NCBI GenBank assembly: GCA_024336345.1
Contig: JANFOG010000001.1
Location: 2,728,001-2,792,000 of the forward strand
Length of the DNA stretch: 64,000 nucleotides
Source: Mariannaea sp. PMI_226
Lineage: Eukaryota; Ascomycota; Sordariomycetes; Hypocreales; Nectriaceae
Reading direction: 5' to 3'
Below the pieces are notes generated by a model. It did no database searches. It worked only from the letters and a program-made list of their open reading frames with translations, and was not told where the DNA came from. The position numbers and the translations under genes are program-made. Every line of letters starts with the position of its first letter. Positions within the stretch are counted from its first letter, which is position 1. Of the stretch, positions 51,503 to 62,563 are shown piece after piece.

Positions 51503-54064
51503 GGTGGCGAGTTGCAGATGTTAATCACTTTGATTACGCAGATGTTGGACAACCTTTGTTGGCAAAAGAAAAATCAAATGACAGGCAAACAAGACGGAGA
51601 TGAGAGCAGAATTGGGAGAGAAGAAAGAATAGAGAGATGGGAGAGCGGATGTGAGAGGATGAGGAGAAGTGTGCCGTAAGTCTAAGGCTGGTTGGGGGCG
51701 ACTCTTATACACGTAAAGTTCCAAAGGCCATGTACAAGGATGTTGTTGTCCATGATGGTGATGATGATAAGGCACCTGCTACTCCGTGCTAAAAGGCAGC
51801 TATCGATGAGGGTCCCCCTTCAGCGAACTCATCGACCTCAGTGACCTCAGTGACCTCAGTGACCTCAGTGACCTCAGTGACCTCAGTGACCTCAGTGACC
51901 AGCATGCAGGTTACCTTCGGTTGCCTTCTTGCTCGTCAGACGAGGCTCAGCCCCTCCCTCCTTCCCTCATTCCCTCCATCGCTCCTTGCCCCCCTTTGGA
52001 GATGGCCGGAAGGCAGCAACAGCGCCATCTCCACCGATGTTTTAACGGACCAGTGAGACGGAGCTGCGCCGGGTCCCGACCATGCGGGCTGCTGCACGCC
52101 TCATCACACTACTGTATGTACAGTGCCTTGGGGCTATTGCTATGTACATAGTATCATTGTTGGATAGAATCTCAGACGTCACAGGATAGTTATGTTGTGC
52201 CCATAGTAAATGAGAAGAGATATCACATATGCAGTAGACAGAGAGGAATCAGTCCAATTTGATTGGATGTACTAGTAAGCGGACAAATCGTTTCTCACTG
52301 AACAAAGCGCCTATCCTGAGAGAGGGTTTCTCCTCCCTTTCTTTTTTATTTTTAAATTTCCTGCAATTTCCTGGCTTCCTCTCTCTCGCACACACACACA
52401 ACAGCGGCATGTACACAGACCGCCTCATTGTGAAAGCAGAAACCGAAGGAGAAGCAGAAGCAGATGTAACAGTAACTGCACCTAAATCATAAACCTAGGA
52501 GCATCCCTGTTCGGCATCGGGTCGTGAGGCGGGGCCCAGGCTACTGAGACAGGGGGCTGAGACCAGTCCATGCATGCTCCAATTCAGCCCTGTAGGCTCT
52601 TTGCTGCTCTTTGCTGCTCTTTGAATATTGCGGGGAAAACGCGGATACTCTCAGCACACAACACACTCAAAACACACACATATACGCATGCACACTGCAC
52701 TGCCTGCTCTGGCACACTCACACTGCCCCTCACAAGCTGCAGTCTGCAGCCTACTTACTACCTACCTACTACCTACTCCGTAACTAACGCAGTAGATACT
52801 TGGCTGTGCAACTCTCATCCCATCCATGCACGGCAAATGCTCTCAGCGTGAAAATGAAAACTACCCACGTGCCTCCCTTGCCTTCCCTGCCTTACTTTTG
52901 TTAGGTACATGCTCGTTGGCTTCTTGAACTGCGAAATATCAGGGTTTTTCGAACCCCGAGGCGCAGCGGCTATACATTAGACCAACTAGTGTTTGATAGC
53001 GTCTGTCTCTCCGAGAGCCTCTTTGTACTCAAAGATGCAATCAACCTATGAGTGTTTGTATCAGCACAAAAAGAGATGGTGGATGGCGGCACTGTGCACT
53101 CGAGTTGCACAAAATGCATCCTCCAATGACAAACTGTGAGACCGTGAAGGAGAACGAATGCGGTATGCAAACCGACGGAGAAGAAAAAAAGTAATCTTTG
53201 CGTGAGGATGCAGGGTTGTCCAATAGACTACCAACCCACTACCTTACCTACCTAACAATGATCGACGCATAGATACATGCTGCATGCTCAGAAGGTAAGG
53301 GAGGTAGGCAATCTGTACTTCAAACGGAATAATTAAGCCGACTGGCTGCACCTCCGTGAGATGGACTGCTGTAGGGTCCATAGCTGCCTGGTGTAGGGCT
53401 GCCTCATGTAAGGTACCTGCCTACCTGAGGGAAGCCGGGCAATGGGAGGCTTATCAGCTATTAGGCTAGGACTGTGCAAACATATGATAAATTCTGACGG
53501 TATCCGCATTGATAAATGAGTGACTCATCTCCGAATACCACCACGCGTGGGTGGTAAGCAAAAAACAAGATGAGGCTAACCCAAGTCAATCAAGACACTT
53601 GGTTCTACCAGCACTCTGAATGCGGTGTGCAAAGCATGTTCACTGCTCTACTGCCTCATGCAGGGCATTCCTATCCTATAGGTATCTTACTGGATGGTAT
53701 GTCACATAATATGCATGCCCATGCACTCACAATTTAGTGCTTCTCCAATGGGCGTGCTAAGCTCCGCAGTCACGACTGAAGGCTACTCAAGATATTCATG
53801 CTTCCACTCGAGCTTGAGACATCGTCTTCATAGGTTTCACAAGAGTTTGGTCAAGTCTATACGACGCCCTATAAGACATGAGGAAAAAAAAGAACCATCC
53901 TGCTTGGTAGGCAGGAGTATAGCCACTTGCATTTCGCCCACCCAAACGCCTTGCCCATCCATGTGAGGTAATACCTACCCTTCAGTTTCCAAACTCCATT
54001 CCCATGATCTACCGGTCCATTGTATTCATTTCCACGCCAAGTATCTATTATTGTTTCACATCAT
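51503..54064. promoter_or_regulatory. Region between the AAA gene promoter and the atg6 3' end
   Basis: About 2.6 kb without a supported gene. The left part is the AAA gene promoter, with a 9-bp minisatellite at 51832-51900. Further right are a (TTTGCTGCTC) doublet near 52600-52622, CA-rich stretches, TACCTACC motifs with TACTCCGTA at 52755-52782, a tRNA-like fragment near 52945-52990 that does not fold, and more CCTACC motifs near 53235-53425. Open frames here are short. Confidence 0.5.
51832..51900. repeat. Minisatellite of a 9-bp GTGACCTCA unit
   Basis: Six perfect copies run from 51841 to 51894, with one variant copy before (TCGACCTCA) and a partial copy (GTGACC) after. The unit holds TGACCTCA, one base from the CRE/ATF palindrome TGACGTCA. 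It lies about 340-400 bp upstream of the AAA ATPase start codon. Confidence 0.9.
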
Positions 54065-55589
54065 TTAATTGCTCGTGTTCCGCGCCCCCGACGATACATT
54101 GCTTGCGTGCGCCAGCAGAAACTTGCAGCACGTCAATGTCAGCTTGCATGCCTTCGTCCATCCATCATCCTGTGCGATTCCCAGCTTGATGCTCACATCT
54201 CCAATCTTATCCCCGTCGATCTTGTAAGGCAGGCTGAGAGGATTGCCTGTTGCCTCCGTTTGCCGTTGCACAAAGGTTCCCAGTTGGCGCACGAGCTCGA
54301 GAAACCCCACCATCGCATTATCGAATCGTCGGTGCATAAATGTCAACCCTAGCGGCATATCACCAGAGCTGTAGAGCTCTAGAACATGCTTCTTGGGTGG
54401 CGGCTGTATCGTCCTTGTCCCTAGTCTGCTTGATGATGGACTCGGCGTTTCGTACCGAACAATCTTAGACGTGCTTCCCATCGGTTGCGGATCATATCCA
54501 TCGAACCTGTAACCTAGCTTCTCTGCCACAGTGACAACTAGAAGCAATGCGTGACCCCACGCCGCATTGATTTCTGGCCAGTCCACAGGCTTGTTCGAAA
54601 GTCGTCCCAAGCGTAGCCCGTTGATTGTCGCAAAGCTGCCATCATGACTGATACAAAAAGTGTCGTTGTAAACATTAGATCGTTGTAGCTTATCCAAAAG
54701 CTGTGAGTCGTTGAGGTACTTGGCGTTGACGCTATCCCTCTCCGACCGGGACTCAGCCATCTTCGCAGCGAACGTGTTACGTTCCCTCCAAAATTTCTCT
54801 TCTTCTTTATCCAGTTGCCGCGACTCTTCCTCGAGCATCAGAATCTCTTCATCCAGAAGATCCTTCTCTGCCTCTAACTTCTTGAGTTCTTCCATTGCCG
54901 CTGCTCTATCTTGCTCTGCCTTACTCAAGGCAGCCGTTTGGGCGGCAATATCTTCAGCGCTGGGCTGGTTCGCTTTGACTTCTTTCAGATGCCTTACATA
55001 TGCATCTCTTTCTCGTGACGCCACGTCCAACTTCTTCTGCAGTCCATCCACAAGCATTTCCGTACACTCAACACATATTGGATGGTCAATATCGGACCGA
55101 GCAGAGAGGATCTCAAACAAGCGGTTAATTCTGTCCATCTCGTCTCCGATAGGCCCGTCGGTCTGTTCCGGAACTCCTCTGCTGGAGCTCGAGCGGCGGG
55201 GTTTGGGGGGCGTTGAGGGGAGCTCGGGGGTTTGCGTCTGCGGGCCGCCCATTTGTGACTCTGTTAGGTAAATGAAAGACATGGTCGAATCGCGTGGATG
55301 ACGGCTTTGGTTGCGCTTGAAAACAGGCTGGCCAACGTTCTGGGAGACCGTGTCGTATAGCGACTTCCGGGCTAGTTCTTGAGGTTGGACAGCATGTTGA
55401 CGAGACCCCGGTGATTTTCGATTTGCATGTGATGAGGAAGAAGCTTTAAGACCAAAATGTTAGTTATGCGCAGCCAGAAGATGCTTCGGATATGTGCTCA
55501 CAGATGACGAGGTCATACGCGGCGGGGTTCAAGTCCTCGAGCGAGCTATCAAGTCTCAGCGGCTGGCGACACTTCTGACAAGTCATCAT
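54065..55589 (-). CDS. atg6: Autophagy protein Atg6/Vps30 (Beclin 1)
   Basis: Exons 55502-55589 and 54065-55443 give 488 residues. Atg6 is a core subunit of the Vps34 PI3-kinase complexes for autophagosome formation and vacuolar sorting. The short first exon encodes MMTCQKCRQPLRLDSSLEDL, with the conserved CxxC and the LxxSL segment. The junction (T|CT) reads into SSSSHANRKSPG. A central coiled coil, heavy in Glu, Lys and Leu, spans about 160-285, and the membrane-binding evolutionarily conserved domain from about 287 (YNDTFCISHDGSFATINGLRLGRL) to near 478 (CCKFLLAHASNV). The intron has an ACTAAC branch site. A second ATG follows immediately at the start, so the first residue is uncertain by one. 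Scm3 lies divergent, 610 bp away. Confidence 0.95.
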
Positions 55590-56199
55590 GAAGAATCACA
55601 GCGCATACTGCGGCTTCTCTAGGAAGTGTGGATGTGGCTGGGCCAGCGAAAATATTTGGAGAGATGTGTAGTGGGTAGATAGTAGCTGACTGTGATCACA
55701 TGCAGTTGAAGTTGATGATGCGATGCTCGGTCTCGTAGATGATTACGTCTGGGCCTACGACGAAGCAGTGGTGGCAGACAAGGAGCTTGGACTCCACCAA
55801 TTTGCCTGACGAGATCGGTACATTCCTAGGTAGGTTTTCAGCACCTGATAGATACCGGAACTCATGTACTGCCTTACGTAAGGCATGGTAGTTGGGAACC
55901 TAGGGGCACTACTACAGTGCATATTAAGTGTGGTTGGTGGAGCTACAACCCCACCAAACCCCCCACCAGCTGCACTGTGCCTGTGGAGCAGCACTTTACG
56001 CGTTGATCTCAGCGTGTCTTTTTCGTGTCAAACCTTTCTACCAACTGTAAGGTACCTAATTTCGCAGAACCGAGGGCAGTTGCTCCCCCAACCATGGAGT
56101 AAAGGTGACGATTGCGTCCTTGCCGCAGCTCGCAGCGTCGCTTGCGCACCAGCTCACCACCAAAAGACATGGTCCTCACTTATATGAATTCAAGTCATA
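55590..56199. promoter_or_regulatory. Bidirectional promoter interval between atg6 and scm3
   Basis: The 610 bp between two divergent starts must serve both genes. A CCTAGGTAGG motif lies near 55827-55836 and a CTTACGTAAG palindrome near 55872-55881. No other gene is seen. Confidence 0.55.
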
Positions 56200-58917
56200 A
56201 TGGAGCCTCCAGCAAAGCGACTCCGACATGGATCTTCGCCCTTCAAAAGGCTTGCGGAAATCGACGATGAACCTGACGAGTTACATTCAGCGTCCCCCCA
56301 CCACGATGATCGTCAGGACGAAGCGACAGCCCAAGTCCCGGATGACGGCTACCACCTGGCCTCCAAACGTCACCAAGCAAACCAGAGGCTCGAAGCGACA
56401 TTTGCCCATATAATTGAAAAGTATAGCCACAACTTTGACGGTATCGGCGACGAAATCGACATGGAAACGGGCGAGATTGTAGTCAACAATGGCCACTTGA
56501 ACAGCATGCGCCATGAAGGTGATCTTGGCGGGGGGTGGACCGGTGACATTGAAGGTGACGAAGACGACGGCTTTCTTCTTGAAGATTTTCTAGAAGATTT
56601 TTCCGATGATGATCAAGAACAAAACTCGACCCAAACCGACCCTGATGTCGTCGGTGGAGACGACTCCAGCAAAGAGTCTCATAACGACGTGGACAAGAAC
56701 GAGAATATGAATGAGAATAAGGACGAGGAGAAGAATCAAGGCAGAAATGATAGCCATGCGGCGCTAGAAGAGACTCAGCCATCCATTAACTCCGGAGTCA
56801 TGGTTCCAGCAAGTGGCTTGGGAGTAGGAGGCCCTGGTATGGTAGAAAACTTCCAGGGTTGTCAACCCGGATCTTTGGCAGCTTTCCTTCCCAACCCGTA
56901 TGGGAATATGTTCATGGGCCTGATCCCGGCGTTTGGTCCACTATCTTCAGAAATTGTTCCGCAAATGATGAATGGTGCCGTTCCATTCCATGACGCTTAT
57001 CTGGGCAATTCGAGTGTGCCTTTACAGGAGCAGTGCGCTTTTCCCCTTATGATCAATCCCTGGGCTATGGCCGGGCTGCTGCCACCGCAGGCTTGGGCTC
57101 AGCCTAGTCCGTCGATGCAGCTACCGCAAGCTTTGGCACAACCCAGTTCACCTTTACAGGATCAAATGACACCAATGCCACTCTCAGAGAAGTCAAATGC
57201 AAAGAGATACAAGTTCCCTGTTCAGAAAGGTAGAACCTCAATCTGGGCTCCTAGTTCTCGACAAGATAGAGACGACATGCCTACGCCAAAAACAAACAAG
57301 CGAGGACTGGGGAGACCACCCGGAGTGCGAGGTCACACCCGCCCAAACAGTAGCCCCCTGAATACTCGTGCAGATACCAGCGACAACTATACGGCCCAGA
57401 GCGAGAATAGCGACCATGAGAACCGCAGAAAATCTGGGCGGGTAAGGAAACAGACTGAATACATGGGGAAGGTCCCATGGTCGGAAGCAGACAGGATTGC
57501 AGACTCCAGTCAGGAGACCAGTGGCAGTAAGATGTCAGGGTTGGGTCTGGAAAACAAAATTGACACCGATACTGTTGATGAGTTAGCAATGGACGAGGTT
57601 GAGACTACACCAAGATCATCCCAGACATCCATTCGTCTAGCCAGAACCAAAAGCATGGCCAGCCTTGGCCTCGGCCGTGTCATTCCGGATTCACAAGATT
57701 CAGAAACACAACCAACAAGCAGCGCCCCACGATCATCCCTCCAGTCCAAAGAACATGATACTGATACAAATGATACTGTTCCAGCCGCTTCACTACACAA
57801 GGATACCCCCTCAATGGCTCTTTCAGATGATGAGGCACCACTTTTCCTTCCAGGAAGAACAGAAACAGCGGTATTACCCACTTCAGTTGAACCTCCTGCA
57901 GATGTACTTGAACCTGAGTCGACTGCCAACATGGGCGTGCATCAGCAGCCTGGGCCCAGCACTACTCCAGGTCATCGGAAGCGACGGCGTCACAGTTCGC
58001 CTGAGCAATCTCATGACGATACTCCTGCTGAACCAGAAAGTATGACCGTACAGCCCAGTCCAGGACCCAACGGACAGCAACTGGTGCCGTTAGAGGGAGA
58101 GATGAATAAACCACGGGACACATTTCCAAGTTCTCCCAGGTCCATGCTCGCTCCTGACTTGAACAAAGTCAACCATGAGCAATCCACACCAAGCCGAATA
58201 CCAGCAGCTTCAAAGCATACAACAGCTAAGCTACGAGAGACTATGCTAGAAAGCCCGCCTAAGAGAGGTGTCAAACAGACTCCCTCCAAATCTCTTACTG
58301 CCGATTCGAAACTAGATATTACTCCCGGACATATGGCTAACACAGCCGCTCCACAACTTGCAACTACTGAACCGGCAGCGTCGCCTCCATCAACAATCCC
58401 TGCAACCGAAGATGGTGCCTCAACCGATGGTGCAGAGGATCCCCAGCAATTGCCTGTTCAAAAGGATTCTCCAGCACCATCTCCGAATCCAAGGACAGGA
58501 AACTCTCTGAGCAACAATTCACCCAATACACCCAAGAAGCCAAAACATGTACAATCCCAATCCCCCAAACCTCACACTCCTCGGAACACAGCCATCCGTA
58601 CCTCTCACGCACCCTCTTCGCGCCGCTCGCTCCTGTCCCTCGTTTCAAACAATAATTCCGATTCCGAATCGGAAGACGATATTGACGAACTCAACCGCGC
58701 TTATCCATCTCCGTTTCAACGAAGCGCAGGCGCTTCTACTATCAAAACCTGGCGCTCTAGCGCTTTGACAAGAGAAGTATTTCGAACACCTGTCAAGAGG
58801 CGCCCGAAGGATCCGGTCAGCCCTGGAAGCGTGGTCAAGACACCCGGGGGCACACTGAGAGCTTGCGGTGTTGACGGGTTTCGATGCGGTCGAGACTTTT
58901 GTTTCAATTGCTTATAG
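56200..58917 (+). CDS. scm3: Scm3/HJURP-type CENP-A histone chaperone
   Basis: A single exon encodes 905 residues. Scm3 delivers the centromeric H3 variant (Cse4/CENP-A) to centromeres. The signature helix and turn lie at about 55-104: RLEATFAHIIEKY, then GIGDEIDMETGEIVVNNGHL. An acidic stretch follows (about 115-145, EDFLEDFSDDD). A basic AT-hook-like core, KRGLGRPPG, is near 367-375. Most of the remaining 500 residues are Ser/Pro/Thr-rich and disordered, with many SP/TP sites that could be CDK or CK2 targets. The C-terminus has four cysteines in CGVDGFRCGRDFCFNC, a short metal-binding-like end also seen in other filamentous-fungal Scm3 proteins as I recall them. Yeast Scm3 is far shorter (about 220), so this is the enlarged filamentous form. 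Confidence 0.85.
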   Translation: MEPPAKRLRHGSSPFKRLAEIDDEPDELHSASPHHDDRQDEATAQVPDDGYHLASKRHQANQRLEATFAHIIEKYSHNFDGIGDEIDMETGEIVVNNGHLNSMRHEGDLGGGWTGDIEGDEDDGFLLEDFLEDFSDDDQEQNSTQTDPDVVGGDDSSKESHNDVDKNENMNENKDEEKNQGRNDSHAALEETQPSINSGVMVPASGLGVGGPGMVENFQGCQPGSLAAFLPNPYGNMFMGLIPAFGPLSSEIVPQMMNGAVPFHDAYLGNSSVPLQEQCAFPLMINPWAMAGLLPPQAWAQPSPSMQLPQALAQPSSPLQDQMTPMPLSEKSNAKRYKFPVQKGRTSIWAPSSRQDRDDMPTPKTNKRGLGRPPGVRGHTRPNSSPLNTRADTSDNYTAQSENSDHENRRKSGRVRKQTEYMGKVPWSEADRIADSSQETSGSKMSGLGLENKIDTDTVDELAMDEVETTPRSSQTSIRLARTKSMASLGLGRVIPDSQDSETQPTSSAPRSSLQSKEHDTDTNDTVPAASLHKDTPSMALSDDEAPLFLPGRTETAVLPTSVEPPADVLEPESTANMGVHQQPGPSTTPGHRKRRRHSSPEQSHDDTPAEPESMTVQPSPGPNGQQLVPLEGEMNKPRDTFPSSPRSMLAPDLNKVNHEQSTPSRIPAASKHTTAKLRETMLESPPKRGVKQTPSKSLTADSKLDITPGHMANTAAPQLATTEPAASPPSTIPATEDGASTDGAEDPQQLPVQKDSPAPSPNPRTGNSLSNNSPNTPKKPKHVQSQSPKPHTPRNTAIRTSHAPSSRRSLLSLVSNNNSDSESEDDIDELNRAYPSPFQRSAGASTIKTWRSSALTREVFRTPVKRRPKDPVSPGSVVKTPGGTLRACGVDGFRCGRDFCFNCL

Positions 58918-59662
58918 AAGGGAACTACCAGGGGGGGGGTTTTGCCTCATAGACAATAAGAGCTACAAGGGATACTATCTCGTGACAAATAAATAACGAG
59001 CAAAATTCAGCCGCGTGGTTGAGAATCATACAAGGCCCACTGACCGATTGAACCTATTTATGCCGTTTGATTTTGTGAAATGCCAATTCGAAAGAAGTGA
59101 CACGTAAGAAACAACAGTGATGAATGACTTGGGAATTTTACTGGATTACATCGCTATCTTAAAGACCGACTGTAGACTTCCAACCTTCAGAGTGAAAATA
59201 ATGCATGTTTGATTCATTCGAACGAGTGTCAACAACCCTCATGCCCACTCATCATGTTCTCCCGTCCCCAAACGCCAAAGACCCTGTTATCCTATTACCA
59301 TAGCTTAGACGCCCGTGAGGCCGGAAGAATCCCCATCCATCTCCTAACCATGGGATGAAGGTAGTCGTCGGCACCCAGCTGCTGTTGAGGATTCTCACGC
59401 CGACCTTAAAATGTCATTACATAATTAGGAACCACACAAGCATCCGCATCCATGCCGCTCAGACTGCACTCTTGTACGGAAAGGAGGCGGGGAAAGGGGT
59501 TAGGTGAGCCTTCATAAAAGAAGCTGGTCCTATTGAAGGTGGAAAATCGACATGAGTCAATCCGCGAGTCTCGGGTATCATAAGGGGGGAAGCAGAAATC
59601 AGAGGGGTGGGGATTGCGGATGATATTCATCAGGGAATGGAGTATGGGAACTCCTTGGACTC
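58918..59662. other. Convergent intergenic region between scm3 and cka1
   Basis: This 745-bp interval contains the two 3' ends. A run of nine or ten G follows the scm3 stop near 58931. No coding signal is seen. Confidence 0.6.
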
Positions 59663-61022
59663 TCAGGGCTTGCTGGCACTTCCATTGGCGTTGGCGAGAT
59701 GTTGTTTGAAAACCTCGGGATCACGAACGGGGTCGAAGTAGGGATGAGCCTGGGCCTCCTTTGCAGTCAGGCGCTCCTAAACACGGTGTTAGTTTGGCAG
59801 GCAGGAGAGAGGATAGGAATGACAGACTTGGTGGTCGTATCGCAGCAGCTTGTCAAGGAAATCAATAGCTTCATTAGAGACGAATCGCTGATTCTCAGAG
59901 CTGACGAAGCTATGCCACGGCTTCTTCTGGAATCTACCGAGAATGTCGTCGTACTGAGCATCGAGCTCGATCTCGTACTTGTCAAGATAATCGAACAAAT
60001 CGTCAGTTCCGAGGACCTTGGCGATTTTGACTAGTTGATCCGCGTTGCTGTTGCCGTGGAAGAAAGGCTCCTTTCGGAAGATCATTGAGGCGAACATGGC
60101 ACCAAGACTCCACATGTCAAGGCTGTAGTCGTATTCCTGGAAATCAACCAACAATTCTGGACCTTTGAAATATCGAGAAGCCACGCGGACATTATACTCT
60201 GTTCCGGGATGGTAGAACTCGGCCAAGCCCCAATCAATGAGGCGAAGCTAGAATGAATGTGTCAGAGGTATAATAGAAGGCTAGGTAGTTGCGAATTGAG
60301 CAGGGAGCAGTGAAGAGAGGTCAACTAAACCTACCTTGCGGTTCTCATGGTCGATCATAACATTGTGAGGCTTCACATCACGATGCATGATGCCCTTGCT
60401 GTGACAGAAGTCGAGGGCCTTGAGCAGCTCGAAAATGTAATACCGGACATCAATATCATTAAACTTAGGGTAAAGGCTGCGGAAGTCGGTGTTGTTAACG
60501 TGTTCAAAAATGAGCGACGGGGTCTTGCTCTGTATCACGAGTCGAGATTGTTAGCAGAAGTGCTAATTGAGAAGGCTCTTGTGTGGCGGCAACTGGGGAG
60601 ACCAAACCTGTGAATCTCGAACAACGTCTAGTAGGGCAACGACATTGGGTCCACCCGCAAGATTCTGTAAGATCTTGATTTCTCGCTTGATCTTCTTCTT
60701 CTTGACCGGCTTGAGGACCTTGACGACGCATTTTTGATAGTTGACGATGTTGATACCCTCAAACACCTCCGAGTATTTACCACGACCTGGACGCCAATAG
60801 GGTTAATAACTCAGGATTAGACGATCAAGGGTAGAGGAGGGCATCGTGTACCAATCTTCCTAACAACCTCATAGTTTTCGAGGATACCCCAGCCTGGGAG
60901 ACAGGGTTAATAGCATGCGCAAGGCGTGGGCACACGAGGGCAAACCGACTGATGTTAACGCTGTCGTAGTCCCAGTAACTGCGGGGCATGTTCTGGTTGA
61001 CGTCGGCATAGACCCGCGCCAT
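59663..61022 (-). CDS. cka1: Casein kinase 2 catalytic subunit alpha
   Basis: Six exons, 60950-61022, 60852-60893, 60608-60786, 60335-60529, 59828-60247 and 59663-59776, give 340 residues, the normal CK2 alpha length. CK2 is an acidophilic Ser/Thr kinase acting in nucleus and cytosol. Motifs are the glycine loop [11 protein letters not shown] (39-49), ATP lysine 61, the basic KPVKKKK cluster (64-70) that recognises acidic substrates, HRDVKPHN with catalytic Asp149, and DWG at 168-170 in place of DFG, which is diagnostic for CK2. [13 protein letters not shown] lies in the last exon, and the end is NGSASKP. Exon 2 is only 42 nt. Two donors are unusual (GTCGGT after exon 1 and GTCTGT after exon 5), but every junction restores conserved sequence. 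Confidence 0.96.
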
Positions 61023-62563
61023 TGTGACGGTCGGGAGGGCGTCGCAAGAGAGCGACGCACGGCGATGTGGAAGATGGGTGAAGGAGGAAGCGTCGGAGGT
61101 CCGGGGTCCGGGGTTGGAGGCGACGGCGGCGAGAGGGACGGAGCGATCGTTGTGGAGAGAGAAGGGTAGATGGGCCGTCTTGAGGTTGAAGGGAGGAGGG
61201 GGAAAAAAAAGGCTGGATGAATATCGGTCGCGCCTGGAGGAGAGTTTGCTGGGGTGTTTTGCTGTGCTGTGCTGTGCAGGGCAGCGGGTGGGCGACGGAA
61301 TTCCCGAAAGTACCTAAACCTAGGTACCAACCTACCTACTAAGGTACAGTACTTACTGAGGAATCCACAGGGCAAAAGAAGGTGGGAAGGTGGGAAGGTG
61401 GGAATGTTCTCTGGCCCTCAACCAGTACTGTGGTAACACTTTTAGCGCTCTTCAGTGTGCTCGTGCACTACATTTTGTAGCGTCTGGTCAGGTGTGTGTG
61501 GCCCAGCCTACTTTACACCCCAGTGAGAAGCGAGCGAGAAGTCACTGAAGAGCCGGAGAGGGAAAAATGGTGGGTCTGTCCTGGTGTGGAGAGACGGATT
61601 TAATTGGTTCATATGCTTATCGGATACCTCGGTGGGTACGCCATTGGACGGCTGCATGGTATCACCAGACGCTCGAAGCCTCAAGCATTCAGCTGCTTTA
61701 GGCAATAGAAGTCACGATTCCAGAGAAGTGCCAAACGGCACGAGACGAGACGCAGGGTTACCACTTTATGTCATGCTTCTGCAGGTATTGATGGCGCCAC
61801 CCAGGCAGTTGACTGACTGACTGACAGCAACTCTCTACCTCAACCCAATGTTCACAGGAGCGAGAGGAGGGAAGAAAAGCATATTCTGAACCACATTCAA
61901 AAACCCATTGGTCGTCCATTTTATATACTCATGAATTATATAGCATGCTGACATCCCCTCTGTGATGGCGTCCCTACGTTGGCATACCCATACAAAGGAT
62001 AATATCTGCAGCCAACCGCGGCCTTGCCACATGCCCGTCTTCTACAGCCCACAGCTGCTGATTTAGAGCGAATGTATTAGGACGAATAAAAACATCCATC
62101 GATCCTTCTAGGCTGGCTAGAACAGTGAACTGCAGTGCACATTTTATTCCGCTTCTCAAGCAGACAATAAGAGAAGAACGTATGTACCGTCCACATGCTT
62201 GTGCATCGTCAGTTCGACCGACTCTTTTGTATCTATGGCACATAAAACTCGTCAGCAACTGAGTCCGTCTGACATGCAACAGGTTCTAGTCAGGGAATTC
62301 CCATCCTCAGAGAGAAGATTAAATGCTCGACATGTCATAACTGCAAAGACATCACCAGCAGCCGTAACCAGTGGATCGTACGTCTCCAGTCATGATCCGA
62401 CTAAGGATGACGATACAAATGTTTTCATCACGATGAGATAGGATATAACAGAAAATAATACCACTTACCCCAAGATATCCGTGGGCGTTGTATCCATATC
62501 GCAATCAGATCATTGCGTCTTCAGGCATTCAGATATACAGGCCCAACACATACAGCAATAGAC
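61023..62563. promoter_or_regulatory. cka1 upstream region and 3' end of the DUF3807-like gene
   Basis: The left part is the cka1 promoter and leader: GTACCT/CCTAGGTACC/CCTACCTAC and GGTACAGTAC motifs at about 61309-61352, and a triple 8-bp repeat at 61381-61404. The right part, up to 62563, is the downstream side of the next gene. No further gene is supported. Confidence 0.5.
61381..61404. repeat. Three copies of an 8-bp GGTGGGAA unit
   Basis: GGTGGGAA is repeated three times perfectly, about 360-380 bp upstream of the cka1 start codon. Confidence 0.8.

Noticed and set aside
52930..52995. tRNA-like stretch on the - strand, with TAGTTGGTCTAATG (D-arm-like) and GGGGTTCGAA (T-arm-like)
   Set aside because: The T-stem does not pair (CGGGG faces AACCC), no anticodon stem or acceptor stem forms, and box spacing is short. 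At best a relic; a tRNAscan-type covariance search would decide.
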